Assembly (NCBI GenBank): GCA_947471745.1
Contig: CANJKZ010000108.1
Span: 2,643,001 to 2,707,000, forward strand
Length of the DNA stretch: 64,000 nt
Source of the DNA: Closterium sp. Naga37s-1
Taxonomy: Eukaryota; Streptophyta; Zygnematophyceae; Desmidiales; Closteriaceae
Reading direction: 5' to 3'
Shown here: positions 44,224 through 55,500 of the stretch, piece by piece
Layout: the number at the start of each line of letters is the position of its first letter
Position numbering within the stretch: position 1 is the first letter of the stretch
Notes under the pieces: generated by a model
Database searches by the model: none
Told to the model about the DNA's origin: nothing
What the model saw: only the letters and a program-made list of their open reading frames with translations
Position numbers and translations under genes: made by a program

Positions 44224-44270
44224 TGTCAGAATCCGAACCACTAGACCATTGGGATAAAATGGCTTGTTTC
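44224..44270 (-). repeat. Element H: LTR, inner part, interrupted by element E
   Basis: First 47 bp (plus-strand order) of a 141-bp LTR whose other part is 51479-51572. Identity is shown by the uninterrupted solo copy at 52435-52575. It ends TCTGACA next to the PBS on the minus strand. It includes an A-box-like TGGTCTAGTGG (44238-44248, minus). Its last five bases GTTTC are the target duplication of element E. Confidence 0.85.
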
Positions 44271-44404
44271 TGTCAAACTTATATGCTATAGCTTGTGTAG
44301 GCTGTAGTGGGGTAGCCCATATGGGGTACAACCCAATTAGGGTTTCCTACTTGTACCCACCTGCTTGCTAGTTCAATCATTCATTCCTGTTTATTCTTCT
44401 CAAA
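44271..44404 (+). repeat. Element E: 5' LTR, 134 bp
   Basis: It begins TGTCAAACTT. It contains CAATTAGGGTTTCC. It ends TTCTCAAA, where the 3' LTR ends TTCTCACA, so the terminal base pair was altered in this copy. Confidence 0.92.
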
Positions 44405-45413
44405 TGGTATCAGAGCAGGTCCTAGCCTAGGACCGATCTCTTAGGGCCCACCGAGTAGCGCTACCCCACCCGTCGCGCCAGTGTGATCACGTCGTACTGC
44501 CCTGCCCTGCCCTGCCCTGCCCTGCCCTGCGCCACCCGCAGCAGCGCGCACTGCTTTGCTAGCGCGCCGCCTACTGCAGCGCGGCCTACTGAGTCGCGGG
44601 CCACCTACTGCAGCGCGCTCTGCCCTGCCTGCGCTTCGCGCCGCCTCGCGCGCCCTGCCCTCGCGCTGCCCGCGCCGCTCGCCCTGCCCTGCCCGCGCGC
44701 CACGCCGACGCGCGCCCTGCCCTGCCCGCGCGCCGCGTCGCCGCGCGCCCTGTCCTGCCCGCGCGCCGCGCCGCCGCGCGCCCTGCCCTGCCCGCGCGCC
44801 GCACTGCCGCGTGCTCTGCCCTGCTCGCACGCCGTGCCGCCGCGCGCCCTGCCCTGCCCGCGCGTCGCGCCGCCGCGAGCCCTGCCCTGCTCGCGCGCCG
44901 CGCCGCCGCACGCCCTGCCCTGCCCGCGCGCAGCGCCGCCGCGCGCCCTGCACTGAGCGCCGCGCCCTGCTCTGCCGCACGCCCTGCTTTTCCCGCCCGT
45001 CGAGCACCTGCAGCCGCCCGTCGAGCGCCTGCCCTATCCCGTCGCCAGTCGCGGCGCCCTGGGGGACCCACGTGCGCCTCCCCCCGTCATCCCGTCGCCC
45101 GTCGCGGTGCCTTGAGGGACCTGCGCGCGCCCCCCCCCCCCCTCCCCGTCATCCCGTCGCCCGTTGCGGCGCCCTGGGGGACCCGCGCGCCTGCCCTACC
45201 CGCGCCAGTCGCGCGCCTGCCTACCGCCGCTGTGGCACCTGCCCTACTCGCCCCTGGTGAGCACCTGCCCTACCTGCGCTACCCGCGCGCCTGCCTTACA
45301 AGCGCGCTGCCGCGCCTGCCTGCGCCCGCCTGCCAGCCGAGCCGCGCCGCCCAGCCGAGCCGCGCCGCCCAGCCGGGCCGAGCCGCCCAGCCGAGCCGCG
45401 CCGCTCTGCCGAG
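44405..45413 (+). promoter_or_regulatory. Element E: primer-binding site and GC-rich leader
   Basis: PBS TGGTATCAGAGC at 44405-44416. The perfect inverted repeat GGTCCTAGCCTAGGACC follows at 44418-44434, then GGGCCC at 44444-44449. From about 44640 to 44950 there are roughly 36-bp units built on GCCCTGCCCTGCCCGCGCGC. From 45030 come CCCGTCGC...GCGCCCTGGGGGA units resembling the interior of element G. No gag-like protein is visible. Confidence 0.75.
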
Positions 45414-48400
45414 TTGCGCCGCCCCGCCCTATTGAGCCGTGCTGCTCCTGCTGCTACTGCTGTTACTGCTGCTACTGCCGCTACTGCTGCTACTGCTACT
45501 ACTGCTACTACAGCTGTTGCTACTGCTACTGCTGCTACTACTGCTACTGCTGCTACTGCTACTACTACTGCTACAGCTGTTTCTACTGCTACTGCTGCTA
45601 CTGCTGCTACTGCAGCTACTGGCGGTGGCCAGATGCAGCTCCAGCGACGTCCGCGTGAGTCCCTCACGCCCCGGCAGCTTCGTGAGTGGCTTTACCAGCG
45701 TGGGCCGTCTCCGAGTACTGTTCGGTGCCCGTACGTCATTCGCACAGGTGATCGGGCTGGTCAGACTTGTGGGACGCTTGGTCACACGCAGTCCCGCTGC
45801 TTCGCCTGTCTGAGCGACGCCTGGCGTACCGAGTTTGGCGACGAGGCTGAGCTCCCCGACTGGCTGGAGCTGCTTAGGCAGAGGGTAGATATCTTTGCTC
45901 TTGACTATGATGCTATCCTCACTGCCATGTATGCATTGCCTACTAGTGCTGAGGGTGCCTGTTACCTGTGTGTACCGCCTGACCCAGGTATAGAGTCTGC
46001 TGCACTAGGTACTGGTGAGGCTGCTGCTCAAGGTGCCAGTGAGTCTCCTGCTCTAGGTGCTGGTGAGTCTGCTGCTCCAGGTGCTGGTGAGTCTGCTCTC
46101 TCTGGTACTGCGCCTGCTGAGGCCTTGCACACCTTCACACTTGACTCAGGTGCTTCCCGCTCCTTCTTTCGCGACAGCACCACACTCACGCCGCTCAGTC
46201 GGCCGGTTGCAGTCTCCCTGGCAGACCCCTCTGGGGGCCCAGTCCTTGCGCACTCCTCCACGGTCCTGCCGTGTCCGGCGGTCCCGTCTGGCTCACTGTC
46301 GGGTCTTCACCTCCCCTCGTTCTCTACAAACTTGGTGAGTGGAGCTGACCTCCAGGATGCGTGGGTTGACCAGTTCACTCCTGGAGGTCAGCGTGTGACC
46401 CACTGTACGTGCTCCAGGACTGGCCGACACCTGGCCACGTTCACCCGAGCGGCTGGCTCGAGTCTGTACACACTCACTACTGTGTCCCCTCAGGTAGCTG
46501 CGTCTGCATCTGCGTTTGCGTCAGGTCAGCTAGCGGCCCCCTGCTCGTGTCGCGCTTTGTCGCACCAGACCGTCCTTTGGCACCACCGTCTTGGTCACCC
46601 CTCGGTGCAGCGCCTTCGTGGCATGCACCGACGTGTCCGTGTCTCTGGTCTTCCCAGGGTTCTCCCTCCCCTCCCACCCTCGCCTGCTCCTCCCTGTCTT
46701 CCCTGTGTCGAGGGGCGGCAGCGCGCCGCTCCTCACTCCTCCTCGTTTCCCCCGACGACTGCTCCCCTGCAGACCCTCCACATGGACGTGTGGGGCCCAG
46801 CCCGCGTTCGTGGACAGGACCGCGAGCGGTACTTTTTGCTGGTTGTTGACGACTACACGCGCTACACCACGGTCTTCCCCTTGCGCACCAAGGGTGAGGT
46901 CCCTGATGTTTTGATCCCTTGGATCCGCGCTGCCCGTCTCCAGCTCCGCGAGCGGTTCGGGACGGACTTTCCCGTCCTGCGTCTGCACTCTGACAGAGGT
47001 GGTGAGTTTGCCTCTGACTTTCTGCGGGACTTTTGTCGTGGGAAGGGCATTCGCCAGACCTTCACGCTCCCGGCCTCACCGCAGTAGAATGGGATTGCTG
47101 AGCGCCGCATTGGCTTAGTCATGGAGGTCGCTCGTACCTCCATGGTCCATGCGGCTGCCCCCCATTTTCTGTGGCCGTTTGCGGTCCGATACGCTGCACA
47201 TCAGCTCAACCTCTGGCCCCGTGTCTCCTTGCCGGAGACCTCGCCCACACTGCGTTGGACGGGGAAGGTTGGCGATGCGTCAGTATTTCGTGTATGGGGT
47301 TCTCGTGCCTTTGTCCGCGATACTACCGCGGACAAGCTCTCCGCCCATGCTATTCCCTGCGTCTTCCTTGGCTTTGTCCCTGACGCGCCTGGCTGGCAGT
47401 TTTACCACCCCACCTCGCGCCGTGTCTTGCCCTCTCAGGACGTCACGTTCGACGAGTCGGTTCCCTTTTACCGTCTCTTCCCCTACCGCACTGCCTCTCT
47501 CCCCCCCCCGCCGCTCTTCCTTGCACCAGGTCCTCCTCCGGTAGACCCCCTTCCCCCTCAGGGTCCTGCTCCCTCAGGTGTGTCTCAGGTAGACGCTGTC
47601 GAGCCTGTCGAGGTAGCGGTTGACTCTGGTGCTGCTATTCGGGGTGGTGCTGCTGGGGGTGCTGAGCCTGAGCGTGCGGAGCCTGGGGGTGCTGAGCCTG
47701 AGCGTGTGGAGCCTGGGGGTGCTGAGCCTGAGCGTGTGGAGTCTGGGGGTGCTGAGCCTGGGGTTGCTGAGCCTGGGGGTGCTGAGCCTGCGGTTGCTGA
47801 GACTGGGGGTGCTGAGTCTACTGGAGTTCCTGCAGGTGCCTCGTCGCGGCAGGAGCCTCTCTCTCTACCGCAGCTGCGCGAGTGGTTTGCTCGCCGCTGG
47901 AGACTTCAGCGAGGTGCTGCTGGTGCTAGAGCTGCTGGAGGTACTGCTGGAGCTGGAGCTGCTAGAGGTACTGCTGGTGCTGGAGGTGCTGCTGGAGGTG
48001 TTGCTGCTGAGTTTGAGGGTGCGGAGCCTGGGGGTGCTGAGCCTGAGGGTGCTGAGTCTGGGGGTGCTGAGCCTGCGGTTGCTGAGACAGGGGGTGCTGA
48101 GTCTACTGGAGTTCCTGCAGGTGCCTCGTCGCGGCGGGAGCCTCTCTCTCCACCGCAGCTGCGCGAGTGGTTTGCTCGCCGCTGGAGACTTCAGCGAGGT
48201 GCTGCTGGTGCTAGAGCTGCTGGAGGTACTGCTGGAGCTGGAGCTGCTGGAGGTACTGCTGGTGCTGGAGGTGCTGCTGGAGGTGTTGCTGCTGAGTTTG
48301 AGGGTGCGGAGCCTGGGGGTGCTGAGCCTGAGGGTGCTGAGTCTGGGGGTGCTGAGCCTGCGGTTGCTGAGACTGTGGGTGCTGAGTCTGCTGGAGTTCC

Positions 48401-51110
48401 TGCAGGTGCCTCGTCTCGGCGGGAGCCCCTCTCTCCACCGGAGCTGCGCGAGTGGTTTGCTCGCCGCTGGAGACTCCAGCGAGGTGCTGCTGGAGCTGGA
48501 GCTGCTGGAGGTACTGCTGGTGCTGGAGCTGCTGGAGGAGCTGGAGTTGCTGGAGCTGTTGGAGGTACTGCTGGTGCTGGAGCTGCTGGACGTGCTGGAG
48601 CCGCTGGTCCCGGAGGTGCTCGTACTGGAGGTACTGGAGCTGTTGGGGCTGGTAGTGCTGCAGGAGGTCGAGCTGGAGGTACTGGAGCTGTTGCTACTGG
48701 AGGTGCTGCTGGAGCTGGAGCTGCTGGAGGTGCTGGAGCTGGTGGTACTGCGGGAGTTGGAGCTGGAGACCCTGGAGCTGGGGGTACTGGTGCTGTCTCT
48801 GCTGTTTCTGGAGGCGTTGCGCAGCCGCGGCCGTACTACGTTCCGCTCCTTCAGCAGGTTCTTGGCCTCCCACCTTCTCCTAGTCCTACTCCTCCCTTAC
48901 TGAGTCCACCGCCTGACCAGTCGCAGTCGCAGTTACAGCCAGCCTCTCCACTGCCTGGTCCTTCTCCTTACTCTGGGCCGACTAGAGGTCTTACGGAGCG
49001 TCGTGAGCCTGAGTCTCGTCCTGCGTCGCCTGAGTCTCGTCCTGCGTCGCCTGTTCGCGCTGCCCGCACCGGTCGTCGTGTTCCGCGTCAGCGTCCTCCT
49101 GCTGTCCCCGGCACACACCTGATGGCACTTCGTCCTTCCACTGCTCCGCAGCGTGTCCCTCTGCCGTCTCCTCCTGCGTCCTCTCTTCCTGACGGTCTGG
49201 ACCCGGAGTCTGACTCCCTTCGTGCTGCTAGTCCTACTGTCACGCGTCTCCTGGCCACTGTTGTCACTGACCCTTCGTTTGAGTCCACTGCTGCGTCTGC
49301 TCTAGTTGCTGAGCTTGTTGACTTTGCTGCCGCCTGTCGTCTAGACTACGCCGCTAGTCTTGTTGCTGAGTCTGAGTGTGAGTCTGTCTGTCCTCCGTCC
49401 GTCGGGGGTGAGTGTGCTCTTGGCACGGACGTCCTTGAGGACAGACAGGAGGAGTTTGAGTGCTTTGCCGCTTTACCTCATCTCGTGTCCATGCTGCTTG
49501 CACCTGAGGGAGACCCGGATGCACCAGACATCCCGACACCGCGCTCTTACGCAGATGCGATAGAGGGTCCCTACTCCTCTCAGTGGCAGACAGCCATGGA
49601 CGCAGAGATGGCTTCCTGGAAGTCCACAGGCACCTACGTCGACGAGGTTCCCCCGCCTGGGGCGAACATCGTCAGTGGCATGTGGATTTTCAGGGTGAAG
49701 CGGCCGCCGGGTTCTCCGCCTGTCTTCAAGGCGCGTTACGTTGCACGAGGCTTCAGTCAGCGAGAGGGAGTTGACTTCTTCCATACCTTCTCCCCTACCC
49801 CGAAGATGACCACTCTTCGGGTTCTGCTGCACGTCGCCGCTCAGCGTGACTACGAGCTTCACTCTCTTGACTTCAGCACTGCTTTCCTACAGAGCAGCCT
49901 GCACGAGGAGATCTGGCTGCGTCGCCCACCTGGCTTCACTGGGTCGTTTCCTGCTGGTACCCAGTGGAGCCTCCGGCGGCCAGTCTACGGTCTCGGCCAG
50001 GCGCCCCGTGAGTGGCACGACACACTGAGGACGACTCTTGCGGCTCTTGGGTTTGCTCCTTCTACGGCGGACCCGTCGCTGTTTCTACGCACCGACACCT
50101 CTTTGCCGCCGTTCTACGTTCTCGTGTACGTCGACGACTTGGTCTTTGCTACTTCTGACACTGAGGGACTCGCCCACGTGAAGTCGGAGCTGCATAAGAG
50201 ACACACGTGCACTGACCTGGGTGAGCTGAGCAGCTATCTTGGCTTGCGGATCACCCGAGATAGAGCACAGCGCACCATTACCTTGACTCAGTCACACATG
50301 GTGCAGCAGGTCCTTCAGCGCTTCGGCTTCACGTACTCCTCGCCACAGCACACTCCTCTGCCTACTTGCGACTCGCTCTCAGCTCCACCTTCGGACGAGT
50401 CCGTAGAGCCGAGTGGTCCGTACCCAAAGCTTGTGGGCTGCCTCATGTACCTGATGACCTGCACTCGACCTTACCTTGCCTACCCTCTTAACATTCTGGC
50501 ACGCTATGTCGCTCCTGAGAGACACCGGAAGGAGCACATGGATGCCGCTAAGAGGGTGTTGCGCTACTTGTGCAGTACGTCGGGCATGGGGCTCGTGCTT
50601 GGACGACGGACTCGAGTTGTCCTCACTGGTCACGCAGACGCTTCCTGGGCTGACGACTTGGCTACGCAGCGGTCGTCACAGGGTTACACTTTCAGCCTTG
50701 GCTCTGGCTCTGTTTCGTGGCGGTCTACCCGCTCGTCTTCTGTTCTCAGCTCCAGTTGTGAGGCTGAGATCTACGCAGGGGCCATGGCTGCACAGGAGTT
50801 ACGCTGGCTCACCTACCTGCTGACCGACCTGGGAGAGCCGCCTCGTTCTCCTCCAGTTCTGTACGTCGACAACAAGGCCATGATTGCCTTGTGTCAGGAG
50901 CACAGACTGGAGCACAGAACGAAGCACATCGCTCTGCGCTACTTCCTTGCTCGAGAGTTGCACCAGCGTGGTCAGCTTCGTCTTGCTTACGTGGCCACTC
51001 GGGCCAACACTGCTGATATCTTCACCAAGGCACTTCAGCCTTGTGATCATCAGCGTTTCTGTACTGTTCGAGGCCTTGTGCCCACTTGTCCTCACTTGCT
51101 CACTTCTTGA
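45414..51110 (+). pseudogene. Element E: gag-less pol polyprotein with one in-frame stop
   Basis: First ATG in frame 45414, followed by an Ala/Thr repeat from (GCT/ACT)n. A short module TPRQLREW (near 45675) precedes the zinc knuckle C-x13-C-x4-H-x4-C (45726-45800). Protease DSGAS near 46143. Integrase HHCC near 46582, D near 46784, D near 46990, E near 47100, with TAG at 47085-47087 in SPQ-stop-NGIAERR (a CAG to TAG change). Linker with GAEPE repeats and a 95-residue tandem module repeating PQLREWFARRW (units starting near 47838, 48123 and 48408, period 285 bp). RT with KARYVARGFSQ and YVDD near 50128; one copy-specific change is GLGQAP where relatives read GLRQAP. RNase H with ASWADD, CEAEIYA, VDNKAM and ANTADIFTKAL. 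Stop at 51110. Apart from the TAG the frame is open for about 1,900 codons. Confidence 0.93.
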
Positions 51111-51339
51111 CTTTGATTGTACTGTGATCTCTATACATATACCTGCATGCTATCACTTGCTAGGTTGTGATCATTGTATTGCTTGTTCTCCTTTATATAA
51201 CTCTGCATGTGAACTGGCCTTGTGGCCATTTGCTTGTGCTCAGAATGCGTGGTGACGTCGTGATCCACCCTAAGCTTGATTTGCTATTCTTGACTGGTCT
51301 TGTGACGTCTTGTTCTCCCCCACTTTGCCTATGGGGGTG
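51111..51339 (+). promoter_or_regulatory. Element E: 3' UTR with two hairpins and polypurine tract
   Basis: GGCC-TTGT-GGCC at 51216-51227 and GGTC-TTGT-GACG at 51296-51307, the second with its outer pair lost. CCCCACTTTGCCTATGGGGG before the LTR is shared in detail with element G. Confidence 0.75.
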
Positions 51340-51473
51340 TGTTAAACTTATATGCTATAGCTTGTGTAGGCTGTAGTGGAGTAGCCCATATGGGGTACAA
51401 CCCAATTAGGGTTTCCTACTTGTACCCACCTGCTTGCTAGTTCAATCATTCATTCCTGTTCATTCTTCTCACA
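51340..51473 (+). repeat. Element E: 3' LTR, 134 bp
   Basis: It begins TGTTAAACTT and ends TTCTCACA. The second GTTTC follows at 51474-51478, and the H LTR resumes at 51479. Confidence 0.92.
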
Positions 51474-51572
51474 GTTTCAGTAGCGGGTCAGTGCGCCCAT
51501 AACTCCCCGGGCTAACATGCCTGTAACCCTCCTAGGATCATTCGGGGATCTCACAGTGTAGCTCTACTGACA
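51474..51572 (-). repeat. Element H: LTR, outer part
   Basis: GTTTC (51474-51478, E target duplication) then 94 bp that complete the H LTR. It ends at CTACTGACA. The satellite begins at once with CGTGC, the same five bases that flank the solo H LTR. Confidence 0.88.
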
Positions 51573-52434
51573 CGTGCCTGCCCACAAATGCTAAGGAAGC
51601 GCATGGATCCCTATAGGCGTAGGCAAAAGCATCAAACGACCTGAATGTTGTTGCATATTCGGGTGGCCCATGTTCAGATACACCAATCAGAGCAACTACA
51701 GCTTGGTTCGCGCACACAGAAAAGTTCGGCGCCTGCGATGACGGCCGTGCCTGCCCACAAATGCTAAGGAAGCGCATGGATCCCTATAGACGTAGGGAAA
51801 AGCATCGAACGATACGAATGTTGTTCCATATTCGGGTGGCCCATGTTCAAATACACCTACCAGCGCAACTTCAGCTTGGTTCGCGCGCATAAAAACGTTC
51901 GGAGCCCGCGATGACGGCCGTGCCTGCCCACAAATGCTAAGGATGCACATGGATCCCTATAGGCGTAGGGAAAAGCATCGAACGACCCGGATGTTGTTGC
52001 ATATTCGGGTGGCCCATGTTCGAATACACCTACCAGAGGAATTTCAACTTGGTTCGCGCGCATAGAAAAGTTCGGCGCCCGCGATGACGGCCGTGCCTGC
52101 CCACAAATGCTAAGGAAGCGCATGGATCCCTATAGGCGTAGGGAAAAGCATCGAACGACCCGAATGTTGTTGCATATTCGGGTGGCCCATGTTCATATAC
52201 ACCTACCAGAGCAACTTCAGCTTGGTTCGTGCGCACAAAAAAAGTTCGGCGCCGGCCGTGTCTGCCCAGAAATGCTAAGGAAGCGCATGGATCCCTATAG
52301 GCATAGGCAAAAGCATCAAACGACATAAATGTTGTTGCGTATTTGGGTGGCCCATGTTCAGATACACCAACCAAAGTAACTTCAGCTTGGTTCGCGCACA
52401 CAGAAAAGTTCGGCGCCTGCGATGAAGGCCGTGC
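51573..52434. repeat. 173-bp satellite, first block (about five monomers)
   Basis: Tandem monomers with GGATCCCTATAG landmarks at about 51604, 51776, 51950, 52123 and 52287, so the period is about 173 bp. Each monomer has two short dyads: TCCCTA-n6-TAGGGA and CCCGAAT-n10-ATTCGGG. The fifth monomer lacks about ten bases (GCGATGAC region). Short open frames on the minus strand recur every 173 bp and are by-products of the repeat. Confidence 0.95.
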
Positions 52435-52575
52435 TGTCAGAATCCCAACCACTAGACCATTGTGATAAAAGGGCTTGTTTCAGTAGCGGGTCAGTGCGCC
52501 CATAACCCCCCAGGCTAACATGCCTGTAACCCTCCTAGGATCATTGGGGCATCTCACAGTGCAGCTCTACTGACA
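52435..52575 (-). repeat. Solo LTR of element H, 141 bp
   Basis: Starts TGTCAG, ends CTGACA, and is flanked on both sides by CGTGC (52430-52434 and 52576-52580), a perfect 5-bp target duplication in the satellite. It is closely similar to the interrupted H LTR, and no internal sequence follows. It is the usual product of LTR-LTR recombination. Confidence 0.92.
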
Positions 52576-55500
52576 CGTGCCTGCCCACAAATGCTAAGGA
52601 AGCGCATGGTTCCCTATAGGCGTAGGGAAAGGCATCGAACGACCCGAATGTTGTTGCATATTAGGTGGCCCATGTTCAGATACACCAACCAGAGCAACTT
52701 CAGCTTGGTTCGCGCGCACAGAAAGTTCGGCGCCCGCGATGACGGCCGTTCCTGCCCGCGCTAAGGAAGCGCATGGATCCCTATAGGCGTAGGAAAAATC
52801 ATCGAACGACCTAGATGTTGTTGCATATTCGGGTGGCCCATGTTCAAATACACTTACCAGAGAAACTTCAGCTTGGTTCGCGCGCACAGAAAAGTTCGGC
52901 GCCGGCCGTATCTGCCCACAAATGCTAAGGAAGCGCATGGATCCCTATAGGCGTAGGCAAAAGCATCAAACAACCTGAATGTTGTTGCATATTCGGGTGG
53001 CCCATGTTCAGATACACCAATCAGAGCAACTTCAGCTTGGTTCGCGCGCACAGAAAAGTTCGGAGCCTGCGATGACGGCCGTGCCTGCCCACAAATATTA
53101 AGGAAGCGCATGGATCCCTATAGACGTAGGTAAAAGCATCGAACGATACGAATGTTGTTGCATATACGGGTGGCCCATGTTCAGATACACATATCAGAGC
53201 AACTTCAGCTTGGTTCGCGCGCACAAAAAAAGTTTGGCGCCTGCGATGACGGCCGTGCCTGCCCACAAATGCTAAAGAAGCGCATGGATCCCTATAGAAG
53301 GAGGGAAAATCATCGAACGATACAAATGTTGTTGCATATACGGGTGGCCCATGTTCAGATACACATACCAGAGCAACTTCAGCTTGGTTCGCGCACACAG
53401 AAAAGTGCGGCGCTTGCGATGAAGGCCGTGCCTGCCCACAAATTCTAAGGAAGCGCATGGATCCCTATAGGCGTAGGGAAAAGCATCGAACGACCCGAAT
53501 GTTGTTGCATATTCGGGTGGCCCATGTTCAAATACACCTACCAGAGCAACTTCAGCTTGGTTCGCGCGCACAGAAAATTTCGGCGCCCGCGATGACGACC
53601 GTGTCTGCCCACAAATGCTAAGGGAGTGCATGGATCCCTATAGGCGTAGGCAAAAGCATCCAACGACCTCAATATTGTTGCATGTTCGGGTGGCCCATGT
53701 TTAGATACACCTATCAGAGCTGCTTCAGCTTGGTTCGCGCGCACAGAAACGTTCGGCGCCTGCAATGACGGCCGTGCCTGCCCACAAATGCTAAGGAAGC
53801 GCATGGACCCCTATAGGCGTAGGGAAAAGCATCGAACGACCCGAATGTTGTTGCCATATTCGGGTGGCCCATGTTCAGATGCACCTACCAGAGCAACTTC
53901 AGCTTGGTTCGCGCGCATAGAAAAGTTCGGCGCCTGCGATGACGGCCGTGCCTGCCCACAAATATTAAGGAAGCGCATAGATCCCTATAGACGTAGGGAA
54001 AAGCATCGAACGATACGAATGTTGTTGCATATTCAGGTGGCCCATATTCAGATACACCTACCAGAGCAACTTCAGCTTGGTTCGCGCGCACAAAAAAGTT
54101 TGGCGCCCGCGATGACGGCCGTTCCTGCCCACAAATGCTAAGGAAGCGCACGGATCCCTATAGGCGTAGGGAAAAGCATCGAACGACCCGGATGTTGTTG
54201 CATATTGGGGTGGCCCATGTTCAAATACACCTACCAGAGCAACTTCAGCTTGGTTCGCGCGCGTAGAAAAGTTCGGCGCCCGCGATGACGGCCGTGCCTG
54301 CCCAAAAATGCTAAGGAAGTGCATGGACCCCTATAGGCGTAGGGAAAATCATCGAACGACCCGAATGTTGTTGCATATGGTGGCCCATGTTCAGCTTGGT
54401 TCGCGTGCACAGAAAAGTTAGGCGCCGGCCGTGTCTGCCCACAAATGCTAAGGAAGCGCATGGATCCCTATAGACGTAGGCAAAAACATCGAACAATACG
54501 AATGTTGTTGCATATACGGGTGGCCCATGTTCAGATACACATATCAGAGCAACTTCGGCTTGGTCCGCGCGCACAAAAAAGTTCGGCGCCTGCTATGACG
54601 GCCGTGCCTGCCCACAAATGCTAAGGAAGCGCATGGATCCCTGTAGGCATAGGGAAAAGCATCAAACGACCCGAATGTTGTTGCATATTCGGGTGGCCCA
54701 TGTTCAAATACACCTACCAGATCAACTTCAGCTTGGTTCGCGCGCACATAAAAGTTCGGCGCCCGCGATGACGGCCGTGTCTGCCCACAAATGCTAAGGG
54801 AGCGCATGGATCCCTAGAGGCGTAGGCAAAAGCATCGAACGACCTGAATATTGTTGCATGTTCGGGTGGGCCATGTTTAGATACACTTATCGGAGCAACT
54901 TCAGCTTGGTTCGCGCGCACAGAAACGTTCGGCGCCTGCAATGAAAGGCCGTGTCTGCCCACAAATGCTAAGGAAGCGCATGGATCCCTATAGGCGTAGG
55001 GAAAAGCATCGAACGACCCGAATGTTGCTGCCATATTCGGGTGGCCCATGTTCAGATGCACCTACTAGAGCAACTTCAGCTTGGTTCGCGCACACAGAAA
55101 CGTTCGGCGCCTGCGATGACGGCCGTGCCTGCCCACAAATGCTAAGGAAGCGCATGGATCCCTATAGGCGTAGGGAAAAGCATCGAACGACCCGAATGTT
55201 GTTGCATATTCGGGTGGCCCATGTTCAGGTACACCTACAAGGGCAACTTCAGATTGGTTCACGCACAGAGAAAAGTTCGGCGCCTGCGATGAAGGCCGTG
55301 CCTGCCCACAAATGCTAAGGCAGCGCATGGATCCCTATAGGCGTAGGGAAAAGCATCGAACGACCCGAATGTTGTTTCGGGTGGCCCATGTTCAGATACA
55401 CCAACCAGAGCAACTTCAGATTGGTTCGCGCGCACCAAAAAGTTATGCGCCCGCGATGACGGCCATTCCTGCCCACAAATGCTAAGGAAGCGCATGGATC

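Larger units (their letters stand above)
44271..51473 (+). mobile_element. Element E: full-length copia element without gag, inserted in an H LTR
   Basis: 134-bp LTRs (44271-44404 and 51340-51473) differ at four positions by eye. The target duplication is GTTTC (44266-44270 and 51474-51478). The uninterrupted LTR at 52435-52575 is an empty-site paralogue and confirms the boundaries. The frame from 45414 to 51110 has one stop. E differs clearly in protein and LTR from A, B and C and uses the PBS TGGTATCAGAGC. The N-terminal gag domain is not found. Confidence 0.95.

Noticed and set aside
44187..44255. Functional tRNA gene
   Set aside because: A and B boxes and two arms are present, but the acceptor arm does not pair and position 33 is not T. 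The sequence is explained by an LTR end plus PBS plus leader.
44441..45071. Ala/Arg-rich minus-strand protein in the leader of element E
   Set aside because: It arises from roughly 36-bp GC-rich leader repeats and is open in several frames at once.
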